In this document: piece by piece, positions 21,976 through 32,804 of the stretch
Numbering within the stretch: position 1 is the first letter of the stretch
Layout of the letters: every line of letters starts with the position of its first letter
DNA from: Phytophthora quininea
Lineage: Eukaryota; Oomycota; Peronosporomycetes; Peronosporales; Peronosporaceae
Length of the DNA: 64,000 nucleotides
Direction: 5' to 3'
Assembly: GCA_011947345.1 (NCBI GenBank)
Contig: JAAVTG010000586.1
Coordinates: forward strand, 372,001-436,000
Translations under genes and position numbers: made by a program
The notes under the pieces: model-generated
What the model saw: the letters and a program-made list of their open reading frames with translations, nothing else
Databases searched by the model: none
Told to the model about the DNA's origin: nothing

Positions 21976-22725
21976 TCAACGATTCGAACGCGCTCGCTTC
22001 ACTGCATCCGTCAAGGCGGTTCTTCCGTAATTGTCGCTCTCAACAGTCTCTGTATCAGCTCCATTCTCTACCAGCATCTTCAGCATGCTGTGGTCATTAA
22101 CGTCAGCAGCAAAGTTCATCGCTAACACTTTCGACTTGTTGTTGGCACCACGTTGCAGAAGAAACTTCGCGACGGGCTCACACCCGCACACCACCGACCG
22201 GTTCAATGGGGTATCCTCGTCCGGTCCATCATTAACGTCGGCTCCACCTTCATCTACCAAGAGACGGCATACAGCTTCCGCGGCTGCTTCAGCTTCAGCG
22301 AACACTCGAGCGAACTCCTCATCGGATAGATCGAGACATGAGCATTCGCCCCACACCGATATCGGCGGCAACGAGTCTGGTTCGGCTGCGATCTTGAGCA
22401 ACGTGGTCCTATTGATGTCCTTGAACTGGACCAGCTTCTGCAGCAGCTGCAAACCGTTTGGGCCGTTGCGAATCTTGCGCAGCTCTTCCAGCAGCGCGAG
22501 TATCCCGGACTCGTATGTAAGGCCGAACAATTTCTCAGCCAGCGCGTCAGCGGCAGCAGCATCTACTCGAGACGAAGCAGCAGTAGCCATTGGAGCGGTT
22601 GAAGGGGTCGCAGCTCCTTCGACCGCGCTCTGGGCTGCAGGGATCGCACCCCAAGCGGTCGACGAGACTGTCAGAAGCGCAGCTGCCGCTGCAACGCCCT
22701 CGATACCAGCGTTAGAGCTCGACAT
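21976..22725 (-). CDS. Ankyrin-repeat protein (right copy), chimeric and truncated
   Basis: It starts MSSSNAGIEGVAAAAALL at 22725 and has an Ala/Ser-rich N-terminus absent from the left copy, then LLEELRKIRNGPNGLQLLQ, which parallels the left gene but is clearly diverged. From 22330 the DNA is the same as the left copy. A 2-nt deletion near 21994 changes VKRERVRIVERLL to VKRARSNR followed by a stop, removing the last repeats and giving about 249 aa. The diverged 5' part and near-identical 3' part show that two older ankyrin paralogues were joined at the duplication edge. Whether the truncated protein works is unknown. Confidence 0.7.
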   Translation of the reverse strand: MSSSNAGIEGVAAAAALLTVSSTAWGAIPAAQSAVEGAATPSTAPMATAASSRVDAAAADALAEKLFGLTYESGILALLEELRKIRNGPNGLQLLQKLVQFKDINRTTLLKIAAEPDSLPPISVWGECSCLDLSDEEFARVFAEAEAAAEAVCRLLVDEGGADVNDGPDEDTPLNRSVVCGCEPVAKFLLQRGANNKSKVLAMNFAADVNDHSMLKMLVENGADTETVESDNYGRTALTDAVKRARSNR

Positions 22726-23072
22726 GGCCACGATGAAGAAGACTGCTTGGGACTGCGCGTGACGGGGGTTGACAACCGAAAGGCAAGTTGAAGAGCATTT
22801 TTGCGACAATTCGCAGTTCGTTTAGAACTGTTGTTTGTAGCGATTGTTTGTAAACCGCTTGAGGGATACCGGTATTTTCGAGAAATTCACTTGATCAAAA
22901 TATACACATAGTTATACACATAGAAAAACTAGGTATGCGCTCAGAACAACTTCAGCAAAGCATGCACATACCAAAACTAGGTTTGAATGATTAGCCGCAG
23001 TTGAAGCAGCTGCGAATTGGGCTAGTTTTAAAAGTAAGGACAGTATGTACATGACGCCAGGGCACGCGCGCC

Positions 23073-23552
23073 ATGCTGGGGCGCTGGGCGGCGGGGCGGA
23101 TGGCTGGGGAGCTGGACGACCGGGAGGAGCGTCCAGGTCTTGCGGCTCATTTCGAAATTGTCGCTGCAGACGACAGGCTGATGGAGAGGAAGCGCAGGGC
23201 TGGAACGGCGCTGGACGGCGATGGCTTGGCAGCTGTCAAGAAGAAGCTGAAGACAGCCGCCAGTAGTGGCAACTGGCGTCAAGTTCACGGTGGAGTTGGT
23301 GAAGCTCCTTGCGATGGCGGCAACAGTGGCAATGGCGTGTGCGGTGGCAGTGGAAATGGCGTGTGCTGTGGCTGTGGCAATCGCGTGTGTGGCGACACGT
23401 TTGAAGTTGGCGCAGCTTCTAGTGGCACGTTTGATTCTCGTGGTATTCGGCGTGAAAATGCCGTTGCTGAATTGACATGTGATGGAGTGTGTGATCTTAA
23501 CGACCCTGAATTCGTGTGCTCGGACACAGTGAGTGCTGCTTCATGCCGGTAA
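23073..23552 (+). CDS. Unrecognised 159-aa open frame upstream of the Helitron relic
   Basis: The frame opens MLGRWAAGRMAGELDDREER and contains a Gly/Cys/Asn-rich low-complexity middle (CGGSGNGVCCGCGNRVCG). It may be non-coding sequence, or a remnant of the Helitron's N-terminal region, since the next Helitron-like frame begins only 37 bp downstream. No family is recognised. Confidence 0.2.
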   Translation: MLGRWAAGRMAGELDDREERPGLAAHFEIVAADDRLMERKRRAGTALDGDGLAAVKKKLKTAASSGNWRQVHGGVGEAPCDGGNSGNGVCGGSGNGVCCGCGNRVCGDTFEVGAASSGTFDSRGIRRENAVAELTCDGVCDLNDPEFVCSDTVSAASCR

Positions 23553-23588
23553 GATGAATTTGACGTACGAGGGATTGCTGCAGCCGCT

Positions 23589-25397
23589 ATGGCTGCTGTG
23601 AAGGACAAGCACAAGGACCACCATAGCCCAACGACGCAGCTCACGCTTTCAGCCACCCTGGCGCCCGAAGATGATGATCTTCTCAAGCACCTGGACGCTG
23701 CTTACGTGGACGAAGACGCTTCAAATTCAAGAGCAGCTAATAAGCGCGTGACAGACCGACGTGCGTGGATGCGATCATACATGCGGAAATATCGGCAGAG
23801 GCACAAAACATTGGACAAAGTGAAGCATCCACTGCTACGGCCAGTCGGTGCGGAGGTTCGTGCGAAGGTACTGAGAAGACTTCAAGATGCACTGGATCCC
23901 AGTGGGCTAAAAGAGTGCGCGTGTGCTTCCTGCGATCGCTTGGTGCCTTGCAGCGAAACAATTAGAAAGAAATCCTCCGACTGGAGGTCAGTTGCCTGAT
24001 GATATCCGAGAGCTGACGCTCCCAGAACGCTTCCTGACACACCTGGTGAGCATTGCCGCCATAACTCGTGTGATGAGGGGCGGGCGCCATCGTTCCATAC
24101 GCTCCCATTGTATCACGTTTGATTGTACACCAGCCCCTCCTGTGATGTTGCTTCCTCGGTCGATCTCCGAAGCGGATTCGTTTCGGGTGGCAATGATTGG
24201 AGAGTTCACAGACGAGCAAGCTACTAAAGTGAAGAGCATCCATAGAATTCGTAGGGATCGAGTAGAGCAGGTATTCGATTTCTACAAGAAATACAACAAG
24301 CTTTACGCGGCTGTAACCCGACATGACAAAGTGCTGGACGGTGGGTTGGACGCAGAACTGATCGAGAAGCTAATCATGGACCACATCGAAGATGATAGGG
24401 GCGCCCTGGAGTGTGAGTTGGGTGCGGACCAAGAAAGCATTCGCGGCCACTCTGACGCTTGGCGTGTAGAGGACGCACCTGATGAGCTACGTGTAGTAGA
24501 GCACAGCATCGGATTGTCGGATGCATCTAGGGTATTACTGTCCCAGGACCATCAGCTTCAATCTGGAGCTAACAAGTCAGCTGGTGTTGAGCGCCGATTT
24601 CTGGTCTTGCGATCGAACAAGCTATCAACCAATTTATCTGGTGACTTCCTTGCCAAAATGTTTCCTCACATCTTCCCTAACGGGCGAGGCCACCCAGGAG
24701 AGGGTGTAGATATCTTTTCCTCGTGAAAAAGTCTCGGACGACGTTCGACTTGTCTGGTGTCACATTGAAGCGGACACTCGCTCATGAGTACGTAAATGGA
24801 TTTAACTACACTATTATGGCGTCTTTCAAGTGTAATCACGACGTGCAATTTTTACTTGGTGGAAAAGATGTTGCCGACAGGATTCACTATTGTACGAAGT
24901 GCGTAATCAAACAACAAAAGCGCCTGGATTCCGTCGTTCTAACTGCACTAGCAGCTTTTCGCCGTCGACAGGATAGAGAAGCTATCGCGGTGACTTTAAA
25001 TGAAGCGAGTGGCTAAGATTCAATTGCCACAGCTCGTATGCGGGTTGCTTCCATGGTGTATACCATGACGAATAGGCAGGAGGTTGCCGGCCCCCTGCCA
25101 GCTCTCTATTTGTTCCGCGGTTCATGCTATTATGAGAGCTCCCGATGTTCATATTTCCTCTTCGGCAGCTCTGCTCAGCGGACGGGTATGTATGCAACTT
25201 AGTTAGCGAGGATGGGGAGGGCGAATCCTCTCGGTATCGGGCCGTTTCGTAAATAGACGACTACATCTATCGGTCTGACAGTCTCAACAGCATCAGGATC
25301 TACGAATTCGCTATGTGATACTTCCGAAAGAAGAGCGAAAGAGCTACCAAGAAAAACTACCATCCAAACCTACGCTGTCACGAGTTGAAGTGCAAAT
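23589..25397 (+). mobile_element. Helitron Rep/helicase gene relic, N-terminal part
   Basis: Successive frames carry segments typical of Helitron replicases: an Arg/Lys-rich N-terminus with a CACASCDRLVPC zinc-like motif (23589-23999), PDDIRELTLPERFLTHLVSI (the DUF6570-like block), FLAKMFPHIFPNGRGHPGEG near 24650, HEYVNGFNYTIMASFKCNHD at about 24785, KCVIKQQKRLDSVVLTALAA, and MRVASMVYTMTNRQEVAGPL at about 25045. Between GRGHPGEG and HEYVNGFN the region that should hold the HUH catalytic core is missing, and stops and frame changes are present. The element is therefore non-autonomous. The part ends at the gypsy insertion (target CAAAT at 25393-25397). Confidence 0.82.
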
Positions 25398-25791
25398 TGT
25401 CGGGACGCGCGGCGGCGGTGGCGAGGTAAGCGTTGGTGTGGATACTGTGGAGGGACGACGTAAATTGGAAACTGAACTATGTTTGTGATGTTCTCTTTGC
25501 TAGCTACGACGTGCATGCCATGGAGGCGCTTCTTGGGCTTCTCCATGGTGGGTAAGTTTCTTTTTCTTTGCCTATACTAAACCTAAATATAAAACGTTTC
25601 CTTTTCCTTTGTTTTCCTAAGAGTTGCCGATGAGTGCTCGGCACTCAAGTGGCGAGTGCCTGCCGTGCGCTCCTGGCCTCACAAGGCAGGCTGGCGCACG
25701 GCGGCCGTGGCACTTGGCCGCTGGCGTGCAGGTCAGCACGCCAGGAAGAAGTTGGCCCGGGCGTGCTGACCTGCACGCACCCGGCCTGACA
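25398..25791 (-). repeat. 3' LTR of a Ty3/gypsy element (394 bp)
   Basis: It begins TGTCGGG and ends CCTGACA, the canonical TG...CA ends. It is the same length as, and by eye identical to, the copy at 30252-30645. In the element's (minus) orientation this is the 3' LTR, because a purine-rich tract (AAGCAGGGGAGA on the minus strand) immediately precedes it at about 25792-25803. The 5-bp target sequence CAAAT lies outside it at 25393-25397. Confidence 0.95.
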
Positions 25792-25859
25792 TCTCCCCTG
25801 CTTGTGTTCGCGTTGGCGACGCCGATATTCCTCAAGGAGTTGTTGCCAATGCGAAACAT

Positions 25860-27420
25860 GCTTGATGTCTTTCTCGTTTTCCCAGGTCGCTTCGTGTTCA
25901 GGGATGCCATGCCACTGAACTAACCATTGACGCTTGCGGTGTCTCGAGCGGTTCTTCAACAACTTCTCTACCAGGAATAGTTGTTCTTCAGTTTCATCAT
26001 TGAGAATGAGAGGAACCGCTTTCGGTATCGGACGATTTGGAAAGTCCGACACATTGGTTTTGTAGTGCGACAAGAGTTCGACGTTGAACGTTGGGTTGAG
26101 TCTCTTCATGGAGTTTGGAAGAATCAACTTGGCGACATTGTCGTTGATCATGCGTTCGATCACGAAAGGTCCAACCTTCTTAGCCGCTAGTTTTGCTTTC
26201 TTTAGCTCTGTATCCTTGTTGACTGTCTTTAGCGGTAGGTTCTACGTATCGAGCAGCACTAAGTCTCCTTCTTTGAAGTCGACTTGACGACGTTTGCGAT
26301 CGTAGTACTCTTTCTGTTTTGTTTGCGCGTATTCCAAGTTCTTGCGAGCTTCTTCCACGATCTCTTGTCGTTCCTTTGCAAAATTTCTTGCGAATTCTGC
26401 AATCGTTACGTCTTGCTCTGACTGAAGTAGCTCTCTCATCTCTTCAGCAACTATGTTCGACACTTTACGTCCTGTGTCTACTTCGAACGGAGTAAGCTTT
26501 GTTGATGCGTTGACGAGTGTTGAGTGGGCATACTCCACTGTTCCGAGATGCTTTACCCAATCGTCGCCATGGTACGATACCATGCATCTCAGTGCGTCTT
26601 CTAACACTAGATTCTGACGTTCCGTTTGACCATCAGCTTGAGCTCTGTGAGCTGTGGTCATGCTAAGCTTGACGCCCATCAGCTGCATCAATGACTTCCA
26701 GAAGTCCGAAATGAACTTCGAGTCACGATCACTGATGATTACCTTTGGCAGTCCATGGTGTCTGACAACAGCATCAAAGAAAACTTTTGCTGTGTCTTGG
26801 GCATCAGCTGTGGTGTAGGTTGGTGCATATTTTGCGCGCTTCGATAGTTTGTCGACAGCCACAAAGATAGCATCGAATCCTTCCGACGCAGGTAATCCTG
26901 TGATGAAGTCCATTGAAATGACTTCCCAACATTCCTTAGGAATGGGTATTGGCATAAGAAGTCCTTGCTTCTTTTGACTGTTAGACTTCCATCTTGCACA
27001 GGTCTCACAGGTACGAACGTATTCACGAACGTCACGATCCATAGTCGGCCACCAATACCATTGCGATAGCTTGAGGTAGGTGCAACGACTACCTGGATGC
27101 GCCGAAGTGTTACCATCATGAAATTCCGTGATGATGTTGGTACGTAACTGTTTGCGTTTAGGCACACACAAACGGTAGACTTTGTCTTTCTTTCTCTTGA
27201 AGAAGAGAAGACTGTTGTGTTTCACGAACTTTTCCGGATTAGCACCGTTAGTCCACTGCTCTTTGAAAGCAACGTCCGACTCATATCCACGACTAAACTC
27301 TCTTTTCTGCATGTCGGACAGATGGGGACTCACAAAGTGGAAATCGACGCTGTTGACTTGTTCTTGTGGGACGCCAATCGGGCGACTCTCCCCGTAAGTC
27401 GACATCGTCGAGAATGAGGT
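25860..27420 (-). pseudogene. Gypsy integrase and chromodomain, broken
   Basis: It carries the integrase zinc-binding H-H-C-C segment (EFHDGNTSAHPGSRCTYLK ... CETCARW) and the catalytic D-D-E residues in SMDFITGLP, VIISDRDSKF and GQTERQN. The chain stops at a TAG at 26242 directly after KEGDLVLLDT. The same frame then continues NLPLKTVNKD..., and a chromodomain follows (LVEKLLKNRSRHRKRQWLVQ, WHGIPEHEATWE) to about 25860. A chromodomain behind the integrase is the mark of chromoviruses. The link to the upstream gag-RNase H frame is also broken by a frame change near 27410. Confidence 0.88.
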
Positions 27421-29311
27421 GCGAATCATCAACCGAAAGGTGACGAAACACCGATGATTGAACCATGTTCTCATGTAATGGTGACGCACGTTGTGCACAC
27501 GAGTCATCACATTCATGAACTGTGTAAGTGACTTCAGGTAACGGAGCTGGTTCCTCTTCGAGCTCGTCCGGATCTTCCACCGAAGGTCGTGATAACGCAT
27601 CAGCGACCACGTTAGCTTTGCCACGTACATGATGCAACGTGAACGTGAAGTTGGAAAAGTGAGTTAAGAAGCGAGCCATCTTCGGTGACACTCGAGGATG
27701 ATGCAACATCCACGAACATGCAGAACTGTCTGTATAGACATCAAACGGACGTCCATGTAGATAGTGTCTCCATTTCTTTGTTGCTGTTTTGATGGCGAGC
27801 AACTCCTTCTCATGCGTAGGCCACGCACGTTCATGTTCATCAAACTTCTTGGAAAAGAAGGCGATCGGATGGTCGGCACCATCGTAGTTCTGTGACAGAA
27901 CTCCACCCATGCAATACCCAGATGCATCGGTTGTTACGACAAACGGTCGTGAGAAGTCGGGCAACTTCAACTTTGGGGCTTGCAGTTTCCGCAAAGCCAA
28001 TATGGTAGTTGCTATACTGGGCTTGATCATGTTCTTACTTGCTCCCGTGTCCAATAAGATTCGGACATCTTTGCCGTTGATTCTGCCTCTTCGAATGAAA
28101 AGACTGGAAGTCGAACTAGACTTTACTGCATTAACCCGCAGGTTTTCGGACGTACTTGTTGGTTGCGATCCTTGCAATACCAACTCTTTCTCTTCTGAGT
28201 GCGATTCGCGCACTTCAGGTGCTTCCACTGGTTGCGATTCGCGCACACCAGGTGCTTCCTCTGGTTGCAGTACTTGCATACCAGGTGCTTCCGTCATAGC
28301 AGTTGTCTCGACTTCGCTAACGGTCGACAAGATCGTTTCCTGTAGCATATCCATTTGATCTTGGATGTCGGCTACGTTCATGGTTACATTCTCTAGGACA
28401 ACAGTTTCCGAGTTGTCATCACTGTGGTTCACCATGTTCATCCGAGCCTGCCCGCGACGACGCGTCTGGTTAAAACGGTTGTATCTCGGCGGGTTTCTTC
28501 TGGCTCTCTGCTGCGATCGAATAGGACAGTGGTTTGCCCTATGAGCAGCGCTTCCACACCTGAAACATAGGTTCCGGCGTATGCACTCTTCTCGCGAAGG
28601 TACATGCACATTGTCGATCTCCATCGGCTCAGCTCCATCGTTGTTTTCATCGTTTGAACGCTTACGGTCATAGGAACGGTACTTGGATCCGTCCGAACGT
28701 TTATGACGAGGATGAGACCGATCGTAGTCCAACGCTGTAGTGACAGCTTTTGCTAGCGTCTCGCAGCGTTTGTACTGAACTTCTTCGCGTATACTGGATG
28801 ATAGACCACGTAGGAAGTAACTAATTTTGTCGAGTTCTTCCATCTTTTTAACCTGTGTTACTAGGTCGCGGAACTTGCTGACATACTCAGGCAAGTCTTT
28901 GCACTGTTTCTCCTTTAGGTCGTTCATCTGCTCACGCAGGCGTTCTTGCATGTCCTCGGGTACGAACTCAGCTTCCAACCTCTTGAAGAAGTCGTCAACA
29001 CTTAAGAATGTGCCCTTTTCAGCCATGTACCAGTGTGCGGCACCAAGCTTTAACGTTCCAGCGATGATTGCCAAGATTCTCTCCTTTATGTCGGTGTTTT
29101 TGTACGAGATAGCCTTTGCCTGGAAGTATTGATCGATATTCTGCTTGTACAGTTCAAATGACTCATCCAGAGTGCCTTTGTACGTGGGCAGCTTCATGCC
29201 TTCGAGTTTAAGCTCCGAGATTTGTTTCATCTCAGTGAACTGCTTAATAAGCTCGTTCTGCTTCTCTATCGAGGCGAGCATCGTCTGCATTAACTGTGCA
29301 GGGTCTGCCAT
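27293..29311 (-). pseudogene. Gypsy Gag-protease-RNase H frame with the reverse transcriptase deleted
   Basis: A 672-aa open frame. Residues 1-190 are a retrotransposon Gag (YKQNIDQYFQAK, FLRGLSSSIREEV). A CCHC zinc knuckle follows (CFRCGSAAHRANHC, near 28570), then a Ser/Glu repeat region with PGVRESQP-type copies and the aspartic protease motif LLDTGAS near 28050. Within about 25 residues the chain jumps to the RNase H start (PFVVTTDASGYCMGGVLSQ) and its later motifs (THEKELLAI, VYTDSSACSW, VVADALSRPS). The roughly 200-residue palm/fingers region with the YxDD motif is missing, yet the frame stays open, so the deletion was in frame. The join lies near 28000-28020. Confidence 0.88.
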
Positions 29312-29367
29312 ACTTGATACTTGTAGAATCGATCAACTTCGAAAGGTACGTGGAGTAAAGTGATGGA

Positions 29368-29835
29368 TTACGACAGAAACCTGTTACAAGGAATAGCTAT
29401 GCTAACCCTAAGGTTTCGAGGTGGTCTTAGCCTTTTTGACTTAGCTGGAGAGCTCTCGGCGTCCTTGTGATGACGCTTGTGCTGCTTTCGGGTCGGATCT
29501 CCGCGCTTCGTGTACGGGTACTCGTCCGGTTCGATTTCTCGAAGCACGCGCTGAATTCCCAGCGAGACGAGACGGTTCGCGCGAAACAGCTGTGCCTGAG
29601 TGTTGACTAACAGCTCAGCAATACGACGCTTATCGGAGGAACGCTCACTTTCGTGCGTTTTTACGTGCTTGAGCAGAGCCTTCAGAATCCGGTCCGATTT
29701 GGCGATCGACTTGTAGAGGTCCTTGCGTGCCTTGTCTGCGAGGAACGGATCGTCCACCGAAAGACGTAGAAACGAGCCGACAAGCTTCGGGTCCTTGTCA
29801 CTAGCGTGGACAACGGATGGCTTAGCTCGTGTCAT
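29368..29835 (-). CDS. Extra small ORF between the 5' LTR and gag of the gypsy element
   Basis: 155 aa starting MTRAKPSVVHASDKDPKLVG, helical and Lys/Arg/Glu-rich, with a basic C-terminal third (KQHKRHHKD, KSKRLRPPRNLR). It is on the coding strand of the retroelement, upstream of gag. Most gypsy elements have only leader sequence here. No family is recognised; the basic tail suggests nucleic-acid binding. It may be a captured or lineage-specific accessory ORF. Confidence 0.45.
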   Translation of the reverse strand: MTRAKPSVVHASDKDPKLVGSFLRLSVDDPFLADKARKDLYKSIAKSDRILKALLKHVKTHESERSSDKRRIAELLVNTQAQLFRANRLVSLGIQRVLREIEPDEYPYTKRGDPTRKQHKRHHKDAESSPAKSKRLRPPRNLRVSIAIPCNRFLS

Positions 29836-30251
29836 AACCTAGCCCAATTGGGCCAAAACAACGAGACTTTTAGAGGTTGCTGGGCAAGTAAACCAAGAGC
29901 GCGCCTGACTTACCGGTTAGCCTAAGAATTATGTCCAAAATCGAACACTTAGGGTAAATAACGGGGCAGGTGTTGAAGAACGGTAATTACACTTATAGCC
30001 TAGCACAAATAGCCGTGGCGGAGCACTCTAGAGTACCACAAAGCCCACCAGCCAGATTTGCGCCAATCAGCGTGCGGCGACCAGAAACCAAAATTACGGT
30101 TCTAGCCACGCGGATGGGGGCAGTTACCCAATCAGGGAGCAACACTTCAGCCCTCACACCCAAAACTCCCGTAGATCTGCGGCGGACAACGACGACCGAG
30201 ATGGACAGCGACGACGATGAACAGCGACGACCGCTCCCCCGTGCTACCAGA

Positions 30252-30645
30252 TGTCGGGACGCGCGGCGGCGGTGGCGAGGTAAGCGTTGGTGTGGATACT
30301 GTGGAGGGACGACGTAAATTGGAAACTGAACTATGTTTGTGATGTTCTCTTTGCTAGCTACGACGTGCATGCCATGGAGGCGCTTCTTGGGCTTCTCCAT
30401 GGTGGGTAAGTTTCTTTTTCTTTGCCTATACTAAACCTAAATATAAAACGTTTCCTTTTCCTTTGTTTTCCTAAGAGTTGCCGATGAGTGCTCGGCACTC
30501 AAGTGGCGAGTGCCTGCCGTGCGCTCCTGGCCTCACAAGGCAGGCTGGCGCACGGCGGCCGTGGCACTTGGCCGCTGGCGTGCAGGTCAGCACGCCAGGA
30601 AGAAGTTGGCCCGGGCGTGCTGACCTGCACGCACCCGGCCTGACA
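30252..30645 (-). repeat. 5' LTR of the gypsy element (394 bp)
   Basis: Same sequence as 25398-25791 by eye, with TG...CA ends. It is followed by the target copy CAAAT at 30646-30650. On the coding (minus) strand it is the upstream LTR and should hold the promoter. Confidence 0.95.
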
Positions 30646-30650
30646 CAAAT

Positions 30651-32595
30651 GTTTGCAACTCAAGCTGCAACAGCCGAGGAGTCGTGTCAAGATGGTCAAC
30701 TTGCCAGTCCCAGTAAAACCAACAACAGCTTGTTGGAATGACGATGTTGAAGAAGGCTGTAGTGAAGCGCAAGAGGTTGCAGTAGGATAGCTAGCTTTCA
30801 TTTTCTTTTCATTCTTGAATCAACCTTTCAACACACACAACTGCCTGGCCCGCAGTACGCCGAGAGTTCCCGCCGATCGACATTATCCCGTCGTGAGAGA
30901 CTCCAGCAGACCTCCAGTCAAAAGCGACACAGCGACCTCATACTTCCTCTGCAAGTGCTCCCATATCACTGCATAAATTGTGACATACGCATCCTCTTCA
31001 TCGGTCGCACAGCCTCGGCAAAAGATACGAAGAAGCCGTTCCTGTTATACAAGGCTTTCGAATTCCGTATATTGCTGATCATTCGCCCGAAGCAGTAAAG
31101 TTCTAATCCATGGGCGTTTAAGGGTGATATCGTTTTGGACACTCAGCATCTGAATCCTTTGCTAATTCCGTCTTCGGCGAAGCCAGACGCTCACACATCT
31201 ACGGTGTTAGACCTTTTCAGGTCGAAAAATGCTCGTCTTAACTACATCGGCTACTTTTGCGCAGCAGGAAATCACGTGCCAAGTTGTCCTACCGTCCGTT
31301 CAAACCATGCGCAAGTGAGTTCAGGATCCTAGCACAGACAAGCAAGCACAGGATCTTGCTAGCCGGAGTTTGAACGAGACCAATACCCAGGTCACCGAGC
31401 TTTTGACTAAGGCAATGCTTGCAGACTCTGACTCGGATCGACAGCACTACAGCTTCACGTTCTCCACCAAATCATGCACCATTTGCTTCTATTTCGTCCA
31501 TTTCACAGCTCTATACTCTAAACGAAAAGCAGCACTTCGCATTTCGACTAATTGGGGCGGCGTTGCTTACTAGATGGACCCACATAGAAGATCTATCGAA
31601 CTCAGGATGCGGCGGTGATGACATTCTTCGTCAGGATCAGCTGCGGTTATTTTTGGGTGGCGAAGGAGGAACTGGAAAAAGTCGCGTACTCGACGCTGTG
31701 GCGTCACTGTGCAACAGCTGGAACTGTTCTGAGTGCCTATTGAAAGCAGCACTGACTGGAAAAGCAGCCACAATAACTCATGGGACAACGCCAGCGAGCT
31801 TGCTTCTTCAGTTGCGTGGTAAGCGAAAACATGAATTAGCTATTAATCTAGACATCCTGGTTATTGACGAAATCTCCATGATGAAGAAAGCACAGCTTGC
31901 TCGGCTTGATAAACTACTGCGTGCGGCTAAACGCGTGGAGGGAGTTCCCTTTGGTGGCATTTTGGTTGTGTTAGTAGGAGATTTTCTTCAGCTTCCGCCT
32001 GTCGGGGAGCGCCCCTATACAAATATGACCCGTTGTGCAGTCGCCGTCAGTTTGCCAACGAGCATGCTGGGTTCGCGCTGTGGCGGAGTTTCGATAAGGT
32101 GGTACTTTTGGACGAATCCGTACGATTTCGTACTAACCCCGAATGGGGCCGTGGGTGTCGATATGTTCGAAAAGGGATTTGGTTACCAGAGTTTATTGAT
32201 ATAATTAATTCTCGAATCATAACACGTGATGACTTGCTGGAAGACTCTGCTTGGGTCAAAACCGTGCCATCCTTCATAACGCCTGATAACACTACTCGAG
32301 TAGCGATCAATAACCTGTTTATTGCAGCCGCAGCAAGAATGATGCGTGAAGGAGAGTACCCTGTCCGTGTCGTCGCAAATTTTAAAGGAAAATTGAACAA
32401 TCTTGGAGCAGCCGAGGTTAAGATGGTGATGGCTCTCCCCGACAACAAATTTGGCCAAATGCCCCCTTTCATCGATCTTGTCGTGGGCATGCCAATTCAG
32501 GTGACGCAGAATGTTAGAGCGGAAAAGGCTGTTGCAAACGGCACTTTGGGTACTCTGGAAACTATCATTTACCATCCCGACACTACATTCTCCAA
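30651..32595 (+). mobile_element. Helitron Rep/helicase relic, central part with PIF1 helicase motifs
   Basis: It continues the Helitron gene beyond the gypsy insertion. A Rep C-terminal block (SLGKRYEEAVPVIQGFRIPY) is recognisable near 31015-31075. The PIF1-type helicase starts near 31510 with LYTLNEKQHFAFRLIGAALL, then Walker A GGEGGTGKSRV near 31660, Walker B DILVIDEISMM near 31855, and ILVVLVGDFLQLPPVGE. After a frame change near 32030 come FDKVVLLDESVRFRTNPEWG and MPIQVTQNVRAEKAVANGTL. Multiple frame breaks make it inactive. The helicase is cut off after HPDTTF, where the Crypton begins. Confidence 0.85.
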
Positions 32596-32804
32596 AATTC
32601 GTAGTACTTTAAACCCACGAGCTTCCTGATTGCAGGACAAAGTGTCCTGTATTTTCCAAGTGCAAAGAGTCACAACGAGTGAATAGACTGTATTTTATTA
32701 TAGTGCAATAGAAACTGCAACTTTCCATTGGTCTCGAAGGACATTTGTCCGAAATGGCTGCCATACAAAATTTCATACTAATATCTTGTCCATAAAGCAA
32801 AACG

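Larger units (their letters stand above)
20139..22330 (-). repeat. Right arm of the 2.2-kb inverted duplication
   Basis: Reverse complement of 14884-17080, about 99.7 percent identical by eye. The inner edge at 20139 abuts unrelated sequence (the bases before TCGCGCAGCGCG do not match MIPS). The outer edge at 22330 runs into sequence that is still homologous to the ankyrin gene but clearly diverged. One edge therefore lacks homology and the other lies within it. Confidence 0.95.
25398..30645 (-). mobile_element. Ty3/gypsy chromovirus-like LTR retrotransposon lacking reverse transcriptase
   Basis: A 5,248-bp element with matching 394-bp LTRs, flanked by a CAAAT direct repeat (25393-25397 and 30646-30650). 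It is read on the minus strand. The primer-binding site probably starts TGGTAGCACGGGG, 2 nt inside the 5' LTR at about 30249; the tRNA is not identified. The order is: extra small ORF, gag, protease, RNase H, integrase, chromodomain. The reverse-transcriptase domain is absent, and a frame break plus a TAG stop interrupt the rest. Matching LTRs mean recent insertion, so the element must have been moved by proteins supplied in trans. It sits inside the Helitron relic. Confidence 0.93.
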
